A stretch of DNA of 31,547 nucleotides, from positions 1 through 31,547 of the forward strand of contig JAGKVC010000012.1 in the NCBI GenBank assembly GCA_021152595.1, written 5' to 3'. This stretch comes from Clostridia bacterium (lineage in GTDB: Bacteria; Bacillota; Clostridia; Oscillospirales; Ruminococcaceae). Positions 23,563 to 30,524 of the stretch are shown piece by piece. Below the pieces are notes generated by a model. That model ran no database searches. It was not told where the DNA came from and worked only from the letters and a program-made list of their open reading frames with translations. Numbering within the stretch: the first letter of the stretch is position 1; each line of letters begins with the position of its first letter. The translations under genes and the position numbers were made by a program.

Positions 23563-23880
23563 GCATTTTTCGCATTTTCCGACAACATTCTCATTGTACG
23601 GAAAATCTGCGCTGTTTTTTGTATAACTTGCCGTGCAGCGATCCGGAGGAGGCGGCAGAAATCCGCGTCTCAGCTTGATTTTTCGATATTCAAAAACGGA
23701 CGAAAGCGGTCGTTTCATGCGCATTCCACACTATGAAAGACAGCAAAAACTGCCGGATTATCACGCCGATTTCCGAATCCTAAGAAAAAATTAAGAATTA
23801 CACGGGCAGACGCACACACCGGCAGCAGTGTCAGAGTTTGTCGAAGCAGCATATCATACTGCAAGGGAGGAGGTGACAGC
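23563..23880. other. Divergent intergenic region without a gene
   Basis: This stretch lies between two divergent units. I see no convincing ORF, hairpin or repeat in it. A GGGAGGAGGT ribosome binding site for the DUF3343 gene lies at its right end. No plus-strand promoter with good spacing is evident. Confidence 0.5.
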
Positions 23881-24084
23881 ATGGAGACCTATTTTATCGT
23901 CCGGACGCAGACCTATGCGGATAAAGCGCAGCATCTGCTCAGCCGGTACCGCTATCCGTACCGAGTCACGCGGATCACCGGCGCCGAGGGCTGCGTCTAT
24001 CGTTTTCGGGTGCAGGCGGCGCAGCAGGATATTCTCGATCTGCTCAGCGCCTACGGCATCCCCTGTCAGACACCCGTCCCCTGA
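23881..24084 (+). CDS. DUF3343 putative Se/S carrier-like protein
   Basis: This 67-residue protein matches the small DUF3343 family: METYFIVRTQTYADKAQHLL at the start, then ITGAEGCVYRFRV containing the family's mid-protein Cys (C40), and an end with another Cys (GIPCQTP). Such proteins are thought to carry sulfur or selenium on a Cys and are found next to cysteine desulfurase or selenium genes. A very strong GGAGGAGGT precedes the ATG. The desulfurase-like gene starts 26 bp downstream, so a two-gene operon in which the desulfurase loads this carrier is a reasonable inference. Confidence 0.75.
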   Translation: METYFIVRTQTYADKAQHLLSRYRYPYRVTRITGAEGCVYRFRVQAAQQDILDLLSAYGIPCQTPVP

Positions 24085-24110
24085 ACCGATCAGAAAGGAG
24101 CTGACCGCCG

Positions 24111-25253
24111 GTGCAGAAGCCGGTTTATTTCGATAACGCTGCCACGACCTTTCCGAAGCCGCCTGCCGTCCGCAGTGCCGCAGCGCAGGCGATCCGGTTT
24201 GCAGGCGGCAATCCCGGGCGCGGCGGACATGTGCTTTCGCAGCGCTCCGGTGCCGTGGTGTATCATGCGCGCGAGACCGCCGCGGAGATGTTCGGCGCGG
24301 AGCCGGAGCATGTCATTTTCACGCAGAACTGCACCCACGCGCTCAATCTTGCCATTCAGGGCGCATTGCGGCAGGGCGACCATGTGATTCTCAGCAGCAT
24401 CGAGCATAATTCCGCAGCGCGTCCGGTCGCGGCACTCGCGGATACCGGCATCATCCGGTACAGCATCGCACCGGTCTCCGCGGACGCAGCGGAAACGGCA
24501 GCAGCATTCCGTTCGCGCATTCAGCCTCAGACGCGCGCCGTCATCTGCACGCTCGCCGGAAATGTCACGGGGCAATGTCTCCCGATCCGCGAGATCGGCG
24601 CACTCTGCCGCGAGAAGCATCTGATCTTCATCGCGGACGGCGCGCAGGGCTGCGGCATTTTCCCCGTCAATATGCAGGAATGCGGGATCAATCTGCTCTG
24701 CACCGCTGGTCACAAGGGCTTATACGGCATCATGGGAACCGGCATGCTGATCTCGGACGGTACCGTGCAGCTCCGTCCGCTCATGCAGGGCGGCACCGGA
24801 TCACTTTCCGCATCGCTGCGGCAGCCGGATTTTCTGCCCGATGCGCTCGAGGCAGGAACGCTCAATGTCCCGGGGATTGCAGCGCTCGATGCCGGCATGC
24901 AGTTTGTCATGCAGCATGGATACGCGCGGATCCGTGCGCATGAATCCGCGCTCTGCGCCCAGTTGATCGCATATCTTTCGCGGATGCCCGAGGCTGTTGT
25001 CTATCGGGATCCGAAAGCAGAATACGTCCCCGTGGTTTCGTTCACGCTCGGGAGCGAGCCGCCCGATGAGACCGCCGCGCGGCTTGCAGCGCAGGGATTC
25101 TGTCTGCGTGCCGGCCTGCAATGTGCGCCGCTTGCGCATGAAACGCTCGGCACGCCGCACGGGACAGTCCGTTTCTCGCCGTCCGTCTGGAACACCCCCG
25201 ATCAGGTCGCCGGTCTCTGCCGGGCGTTATCGGTATCGCTTCGCAATGATTGA
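24111..25253 (+). CDS. Cysteine desulfurase-like PLP enzyme (class V aminotransferase)
   Basis: Enzymes of this group take sulfur or selenium from (seleno)cysteine and pass it on as a persulfide or perselenide. The start is GTG at 24111, 10 nt after AGAAAGGAG. The 380-residue protein begins VYFDNAATTFPKPP, has D176 in IADGAQG, the PLP lysine K202 in AGHKGLYG, and the catalytic C338 in RAGLQCAPLAH. It resembles the family linked to selenium and molybdenum hydroxylase loci rather than housekeeping IscS. No IscU, SelD or SelA gene is in the window. The last codons (SVSLRND-stop) lie in repeat copy E, which supplies the stop. Confidence 0.9.
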   Translation: MQKPVYFDNAATTFPKPPAVRSAAAQAIRFAGGNPGRGGHVLSQRSGAVVYHARETAAEMFGAEPEHVIFTQNCTHALNLAIQGALRQGDHVILSSIEHNSAARPVAALADTGIIRYSIAPVSADAAETAAAFRSRIQPQTRAVICTLAGNVTGQCLPIREIGALCREKHLIFIADGAQGCGIFPVNMQECGINLLCTAGHKGLYGIMGTGMLISDGTVQLRPLMQGGTGSLSASLRQPDFLPDALEAGTLNVPGIAALDAGMQFVMQHGYARIRAHESALCAQLIAYLSRMPEAVVYRDPKAEYVPVVSFTLGSEPPDETAARLAAQGFCLRAGLQCAPLAHETLGTPHGTVRFSPSVWNTPDQVAGLCRALSVSLRND

Positions 25254-25300
25254 TAATGGGGACGCTGTCCTCAACCCCCTGCCGGAGATATTATCCCCGG
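25232..25300 (+). repeat. Dispersed palindromic repeat, copy E (overlaps a gene end)
   Basis: The head GGTATCGCTTCGCAATGATTG matches copy C. It is followed by hairpin 1 GGGGAC-GCT-GTCCTC; hairpin 2 is lost or replaced. The head lies inside the desulfurase coding sequence. Confidence 0.7.
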
Positions 25301-25325
25301 ACCTCATGTTTCTGTGCGGATAAAA

Positions 25326-25362
25326 GAAAGCCGCTCCAATCAGCATCGACCGGAGCGGCTTC
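25326..25362. terminator. Bidirectional terminator between desulfurase and rsgA genes
   Basis: GAAAGCCGCTCC (25326-25337) pairs with GGAGCGGCTTC (25352-25362). A U-rich tract follows on the minus strand (rsgA side), a weaker one on the plus strand. It shares AAAGCCGCTCCAATCAGC with the terminator at 20499. Confidence 0.8.
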
Positions 25363-25414
25363 ATTCTATCTATGCATAAAACGGGATTCTTAACGGTTTG
25401 TGCAGCGATACCGC

Positions 25415-26269
25415 TTAATACGCCTTCCGGCTGAGGGATTCCTGCATCATCAGCGTATAGCTCTCATAGCGGCTTCTGGGGATTGCACCCGACCGGACCG
25501 CATTCCGCACGGCACAGTCCGGCTCCTTGATATGCCGGCAGTCCGCATAGCGGCAGGGCTCCGTCACGGCGCCGATCTCCGGAAAGCAGCTTTCAAGCTC
25601 CTCCGGCGCGATCTGCGCATAGGCATCGGTTTCAAAGGTTGAAAAGCCCGGCGTATCCGCGATCCTTCCGCCGTGCGGCAAGGTATAGAGCGCGGTTTCG
25701 CGCGTTGTATGTCTGCCTCTGCCGAGCTTTTTGCTGATATCGCCGGTCTCAAGATTAAGCGAGACATCCAGCGCATTCAGCAGAGTTGATTTGCCGACAC
25801 CGGAATTTCCGGTAAAGGCGCTGATCTTTCCTGCAAGCGCATCATACACCGCTTCGACGGTCTCCGGCTTCTCATAATCGACGAAAAACTGCGGAAAACC
25901 GGCAGGGCGGTAGATCTCGGCATAGTTCACAGCATCCGCAAGATCGAGCTTGGTAAAGATCAGCACAGGCTGAATCTCCTTGTAGACGCAGACCGCAAGG
26001 AACCTGTCGAGAAGCTGCAAATTCGGCGCAGGATCACGCACAGACAGCACAAACATCAGTTGATCGAGATTTGCGAGCGGCGGCCGGATGAGGAGATTCT
26101 TCCGCGGCATAATCTCCGTAATGACATCATCCTCGACAGTGACGCGGTCGCCGGTACATGGCGAAATCCCCTGCTTGCGGAAGATGCCGCGCGCTTTGCA
26201 CGATAATACACCGCTGGGGGACTCTACGGTGTAAAGTCCCCCAACTGCTTTCAAAATCAAGCCTTCCAT
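25415..26269 (-). CDS. rsgA: Ribosome small-subunit GTPase RsgA
   Basis: RsgA is a circularly permuted GTPase that assists late 30S maturation. The 284-residue protein has an N-terminal OB fold (~1-65), then G4 TKLD (106-109) before G1 GNSGVGKST (154-162) and G3 DTPG (205-208), the diagnostic permuted order. A C-terminal zinc site is formed by C239, C244, H246 and C252. The ATG lies 6 bp after the prkC stop and has no recognisable Shine-Dalgarno, so translation is probably coupled to prkC. The prkC-rsgA pair is standard in Firmicutes. Confidence 0.97.
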   Translation of the reverse strand: MEGLILKAVGGLYTVESPSGVLSCKARGIFRKQGISPCTGDRVTVEDDVITEIMPRKNLLIRPPLANLDQLMFVLSVRDPAPNLQLLDRFLAVCVYKEIQPVLIFTKLDLADAVNYAEIYRPAGFPQFFVDYEKPETVEAVYDALAGKISAFTGNSGVGKSTLLNALDVSLNLETGDISKKLGRGRHTTRETALYTLPHGGRIADTPGFSTFETDAYAQIAPEELESCFPEIGAVTEPCRYADCRHIKEPDCAVRNAVRSGAIPRSRYESYTLMMQESLSRKAY

Positions 26270-26275
26270 TGCGCA

Positions 26276-28561
26276 TTAACCGGCGACATTCGGATCCGGT
26301 GTCACGGCAGGCTGCTCTTCCTGCGGCTGTGTCACGACCGGCGGATCGGTGACGACCGGCGGATCGGTCACAGTGGTAACAGGCGGTGCGGTCGTGGTGA
26401 CAGGCGGAGGCGCCGCGCCGTTGAGACCGTCAACCTTTTCAAACGCACCGGCAGGATCGCTGCTGATCGTCTCATAGGACCTGTTCTCGAAGTCGATCTT
26501 ATACCTTCCGATCTCGGCTTCCTTGCCGTTATCGTCATTGATGAGGTATGCAACAACGTCGATTGTCTCATTGCCTTCGAGCACCAGCGAGGTCACACCT
26601 GCTGCATAGTCAACATTGAACTGCTGACCGATTGCCTTTGCGATACCGCCCTCATAGACAGCGATATGGAAGAGTCCCTTTGCATTCTGCGGAACGCTGA
26701 AGGAGATACGGACCTGCTGATCCTTCTTCTTACCGGAGGAAACGGTCAGCTCAATGAGCGTACCCTCAGAGACTTCCTCATTCGGCTGAACATTCTGGTT
26801 CAGGACGGTGCCCTCCTTGGCTTCATCGTCAACCTCTTTCTTGGAGACGGTGAGCTTCAGGCTTTCTGCGGTTGTCTTCGCAAGATCCCAGTCCATAGTA
26901 ACGAAATTCGGAACCGGAACCGTGGTCTTGTTCTGACCGAGCGAAACGGTCACGCGGACATAGGAGCCCGGCTCAACCTCGAGCGGTCCCTTCGGATCGG
27001 TCGAAATGACCTTGCCCTTTTCAACCGTCTGATCATAGGAAGAACGCTTATCAACGAACAGTCCGAGACCGACGATCGTCGATTTTGCGGTATCATAATC
27101 CCAGTCGGTGACATCCGGCAGCAGAACCTTCTTCGCACCGAGCGAAACTCTGACATTGACGGTATCGCCCTTGCCGACCGGATCATTGACCGGAATATCC
27201 TGATCGAAGATCTTGTCTCTCTCGTACTCGGAATACTCCTTGCTGTCGATGTTGATGCGGATCTTGTCGCCGTACTGAAGCTCAGCTTCCTTGTAGTCCA
27301 TACCGATCAGAGACGGCATCTTGAATTCCAGCGCATTGTTGTCGCTGGTGTTGCCCTTGATCATATCCCAGAGCAGCATCGTGAACAACACGGCTGCAAC
27401 GATCATGACAACGATGATAACAGCACTGAGGATCGGCACAAAGAAGGATTTTGTCTCCTCCTCATATTCCTCCTCATCCTCCTCCGCCGGCTCTTCCTGA
27501 TAGGCGCCGCGGTCGTCATACTGCTCGTCGTCGTAATACTGCTCCTCATCATCGTAATAGGGCTGCTGATCGTCTTCGTAGTAGTCGTCCTCCGGCAGCA
27601 GATCCCGTTCCTCCGTGAGCGGTCTGTAGTTTCTGGTTCTGTTGTTCTCGTCTTCTTCAAACATATCCTGCACAGGCTCCTCCTCAAACAATTCGGGGTA
27701 GTATCCGAACACACCGTCCGGATCCTCCTTAAAGGTCTGGAGATCATCCATCATGTCTCTTGCAGACTGATAACGGTCTGCGGGATCCTTTTCCATCGCC
27801 TTGAGAATGATCTCCTCGAGTCCGATCTGGATATCAGGGCGAATGGTGCTGGGCAGCGGAACCTTTGCCTGCATGTGCATCACAGCAATGCTGACAGGGT
27901 TATCGGTATCAAAGGGCTTCTTGCCGGTGAGCATCTCATAGAGCATCACGCCGACGGAGTAAAGATCGCTCTTTGCATCGGTTGCGCCGCCTCTTGCCTG
28001 CTCGGGGCTGATATAATGCACGGTGCCGATTGCCTTATCGGTACCGGTTTTGCCGTCCTCACGCGCGAACTTCGCAATGCCGAAGTCCATGACCTTGATC
28101 GTGCCGTCGCGGAGCATCATGATGTTCTGCGGCTTGATATCGCGGTGAACGATGCCCTTGCTGTGGGCGTGCTGGAGCGCGCGGAGAATCTGGAGAATGA
28201 AGTGAACCGCATCCTTCCAGCCAAGCTGTCCCTGCTGCTCCATGTATTCATTCAGCGTAATGCCGTCAATATACTCCATCACAATGAACTGAATGCGCTC
28301 CGAAAACCCGACATCATAGATCTTTACGATATTCGGATGACTGAGTACGGCAATCGCCTTGGATTCATTGCGGAATCTGCGCAGGAACTCCTCGTTCTCT
28401 GCAAACTCCTTTTTCAGGATTTTGACGGCGACGGTTTTGTTATCGACAACGTCTGTTGCGCGGTAAACATCAGCCATGCCGCCCTCGCCGATCAGCTCCG
28501 TGATTTCGTAGCGACCGTCGAGCTTCTTTCCGATGTTCTTGTCATTGCGATCTTTTTCCAT
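26276..28561 (-). CDS. prkC: Membrane Ser/Thr protein kinase with PASTA repeats
   Basis: PrkC-type kinases sense muropeptides or lipid II through extracellular PASTA domains and phosphorylate cell-wall and growth proteins. The 761-residue protein has a kinase domain (~18-280) with K47 in VAVK, HRD at 139-141 and DFG at 159-161. Then come an acidic Tyr/Asp/Glu-rich linker (~322-370), a membrane helix (~374-398), three PASTA repeats (~413-475, 478-542, 547-610), an extra domain (~615-710) and a Thr/Pro/Val-rich tail. The ATG at 28561 follows GGAGG; a GTG one codon earlier is less likely. The partner phosphatase gene is directly upstream. Confidence 0.97.
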   Translation of the reverse strand: MEKDRNDKNIGKKLDGRYEITELIGEGGMADVYRATDVVDNKTVAVKILKKEFAENEEFLRRFRNESKAIAVLSHPNIVKIYDVGFSERIQFIVMEYIDGITLNEYMEQQGQLGWKDAVHFILQILRALQHAHSKGIVHRDIKPQNIMMLRDGTIKVMDFGIAKFAREDGKTGTDKAIGTVHYISPEQARGGATDAKSDLYSVGVMLYEMLTGKKPFDTDNPVSIAVMHMQAKVPLPSTIRPDIQIGLEEIILKAMEKDPADRYQSARDMMDDLQTFKEDPDGVFGYYPELFEEEPVQDMFEEDENNRTRNYRPLTEERDLLPEDDYYEDDQQPYYDDEEQYYDDEQYDDRGAYQEEPAEEDEEEYEEETKSFFVPILSAVIIVVMIVAAVLFTMLLWDMIKGNTSDNNALEFKMPSLIGMDYKEAELQYGDKIRINIDSKEYSEYERDKIFDQDIPVNDPVGKGDTVNVRVSLGAKKVLLPDVTDWDYDTAKSTIVGLGLFVDKRSSYDQTVEKGKVISTDPKGPLEVEPGSYVRVTVSLGQNKTTVPVPNFVTMDWDLAKTTAESLKLTVSKKEVDDEAKEGTVLNQNVQPNEEVSEGTLIELTVSSGKKKDQQVRISFSVPQNAKGLFHIAVYEGGIAKAIGQQFNVDYAAGVTSLVLEGNETIDVVAYLINDDNGKEAEIGRYKIDFENRSYETISSDPAGAFEKVDGLNGAAPPPVTTTAPPVTTVTDPPVVTDPPVVTQPQEEQPAVTPDPNVAG

Positions 28562-28574
28562 CACAAACCTCCGT

Positions 28575-28590
28575 GCCGGATTGCTCCGGC
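28575..28590 (-). promoter_or_regulatory. Hairpin with GCAA tetraloop before the prkC ribosome binding site
   Basis: GCCGGA-GCAA-TCCGGC on the minus strand ends two bases before GGAGG. It could modulate prkC translation or protect a processed 5' end; no partner is evident. Confidence 0.4.
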
Positions 28591-28673
28591 AAAACTCATT
28601 TCATAACCCTTTGTATCTATCTCATGTGCGGTCAGCGGGGCTGAAAGAATCCCCAAAAGCACAAGAAAACGAA

Positions 28674-29414
28674 TTAGTCCTCCTGCTCATCCGTCAGCAG
28701 AATCACAGATATATTGTCTCTGCCGCCGTTTGCATTCGCCTCTGCGATGCAGACCTCCGGCACCTGCTCGGCAGGTGTTTCGCGCACGATTTCCTCGATG
28801 CGCTGAAAGGATACCATGCTGTAGAGCCCGTCGGAGCAAAGCAGAACCTTGTCTCCGGGATCGAGCGGCACCGCCTGAATATCCGCAAGCACTCTGCTGG
28901 AAACGCCGACAGCGCGCATCAGCTCATTGCGTCTTGCATGCGTCGTGCGCTCCTCAGCGGTGATCATGCCCTGCTCATAGAGCAGCTGCACGACCGTATG
29001 GTCGGTTGTGATCTGCCGGAACGCACCGTCCTTCGGGATCAGGTACGCTCTGGAATCTCCGATATTGACAATGCAGGCTGTCTCGGGCCGCACAAAAGCG
29101 CCGACGAGCGTCGTGCCCATCCGTGAGCGCATTCTGCTGCTGACAGCCGCCCTGTATACTTTCTGATTGGCGTCCGCGGCGCAGCTTCTGAGCAGGTCGC
29201 AGACATCTTCATCGGTCATGCCGGTATGGTAGGAGGCACGGAAGGCGTCCTCCGCCGCAGCGATTGCAATTTTGCTTGCAGCGCTGCCGTTTTCCATTCC
29301 GCCCATGCCGTCGCAGACAATGGCAAGCACGCCGTCCGGATAGTTCTCCGCACGGATCGAATCCTGATTTTCGGCTCTGGCTCTGCCGATATCACAGCCC
29401 AGATACGCCTTCAC
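28674..29414 (-). CDS. prpC: PP2C-type Ser/Thr protein phosphatase
   Basis: PrpC (Stp) reverses PrkC phosphorylation. The 246-residue protein has all PP2C metal-binding motifs: ENQDS (15-19), CDGMGG with D35 (34-39), GDSRAY with D121, SDGLY with D196 and GGRDN with D234. The start is GTG at 29414, the only one available because an in-frame TGA lies three codons upstream; the Shine-Dalgarno is weak. It begins 20 bp after rlmN and precedes prkC by 112 bp, so expression is presumably coupled within the rsmB-rlmN-prpC-prkC-rsgA cluster. Confidence 0.97.
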   Translation of the reverse strand: MKAYLGCDIGRARAENQDSIRAENYPDGVLAIVCDGMGGMENGSAASKIAIAAAEDAFRASYHTGMTDEDVCDLLRSCAADANQKVYRAAVSSRMRSRMGTTLVGAFVRPETACIVNIGDSRAYLIPKDGAFRQITTDHTVVQLLYEQGMITAEERTTHARRNELMRAVGVSSRVLADIQAVPLDPGDKVLLCSDGLYSMVSFQRIEEIVRETPAEQVPEVCIAEANANGGRDNISVILLTDEQED

Positions 29415-29434
29415 TGGTGCTCACCACGCTTTCT

Positions 29435-30487
29435 TCATGTAGCCTCCACGGTATCGCGCCGAAGCTGACCGCAGGCGGCCTTGATATCCTCACCGAGTGT
29501 CCGCCGGACGGTGGCATTGATGCCCTCCTGCTCCAGCAGCTTCCGGAATGCCTCCGCGTGTCCGGCCTGAAAACCGGTTCCCGCCACAGGGTTGACCGGA
29601 ATCAGATTGACATGCGGTCTTTGATTCGGAAAGACCGGCCGCAGCCGTTTTCCGAGCTTTTTCGCCGCCTCTGCCGAATCATTCTCTCCGGCGATGACAG
29701 CGTATTCAAATGTAACGCGCCTGCCCGTTCTGCGGAAGTATTCGCCGCAGGCATGGAGCAGTTCCTCCAGCGGATAGCGCCGGTTGACCGGCATCAGGGC
29801 ATCGCGTGTTTCATTATCCGCGGCATGCAGCGAGACCGAAAGCGTCAGCGGAAGCTCCTCCTCCGCAAGCCGGTTGATCATCGGAACAAGTCCGCAGGTA
29901 GAAAGCGCGACATGGCGCAGACTGAGGTTTCTGCCGTCCTTGCAGGAAAGCAGGCGCAGAAACTGCATGACATTCTCAAAATTATCAAGCGGCTCTCCGA
30001 TGCCCATAAGCACGATGCCGCTGATCTGCTGCTCCGGCGGAAAATCTGCATCGGTGCCGTAGATCTGTCCGAGCATCTCGGAAGGCGTCAGATTGCGCAC
30101 GAATCCGAGCGGTGCCGAGGCACAGAATTTACAGCCCATTTTGCAGCCCACCTGCGTCGAAATACACGCGGTCACACCGTGGTGATAGACCATGCGAACC
30201 GTCTCGATACAGGCACCGTCAGAAAGCCTATACAGATATTTTACAGTATCATCCGCACAAGAATCAAGCCTTTTCTCAATCTTTGGCAGGTTTATATAAA
30301 AGCGCTCTTTTAGCTCTGCCTGAAATTGTTTAGAAAGTTCTGTCATCTTTGCGAAATCAAAGACGCGTTTTACGTGCAACTGGCGGAAAATCTGCTTTGC
30401 GCGGAATTTCGGCGCCCCCATTGCAAGGATCTCCGCTTCGAGCTGCTCCGGCAGCAAAGAGAGAATGTCAGTTTTTTGTGTTTCCAC
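29435..30487 (-). CDS. rlmN: 23S rRNA (A2503)/tRNA (A37) C2-methyltransferase RlmN
   Basis: RlmN is a radical-SAM enzyme that methylates C2 of A2503 in 23S rRNA and of A37 in some tRNAs. The 350-residue protein has the cluster motif C115-x3-C119-x2-C122 (GCKMGCKFC) and the methyl-carrying C339 near the end (AACGQL), with the GIGEPLDNF and SLHAADNETR signatures between. The Cfr-like resistance branch cannot be strictly excluded from sequence alone, but the gene's position argues for housekeeping RlmN. The start is GTG at 30487, 9 nt after AAAGGAG. It lies 37 bp after rsmB. Confidence 0.96.
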   Translation of the reverse strand: METQKTDILSLLPEQLEAEILAMGAPKFRAKQIFRQLHVKRVFDFAKMTELSKQFQAELKERFYINLPKIEKRLDSCADDTVKYLYRLSDGACIETVRMVYHHGVTACISTQVGCKMGCKFCASAPLGFVRNLTPSEMLGQIYGTDADFPPEQQISGIVLMGIGEPLDNFENVMQFLRLLSCKDGRNLSLRHVALSTCGLVPMINRLAEEELPLTLSVSLHAADNETRDALMPVNRRYPLEELLHACGEYFRRTGRRVTFEYAVIAGENDSAEAAKKLGKRLRPVFPNQRPHVNLIPVNPVAGTGFQAGHAEAFRKLLEQEGINATVRRTLGEDIKAACGQLRRDTVEAT

Positions 30488-30524
30488 CGGTCTCAGCTCC
30501 TTTCAGAATTGCATGCTTTCTCAG

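Noticed and set aside
27450..27620. Low-complexity purine/pyrimidine-skewed stretch as a possible regulatory repeat
   Set aside because: It simply encodes the acidic linker of PrkC in frame.
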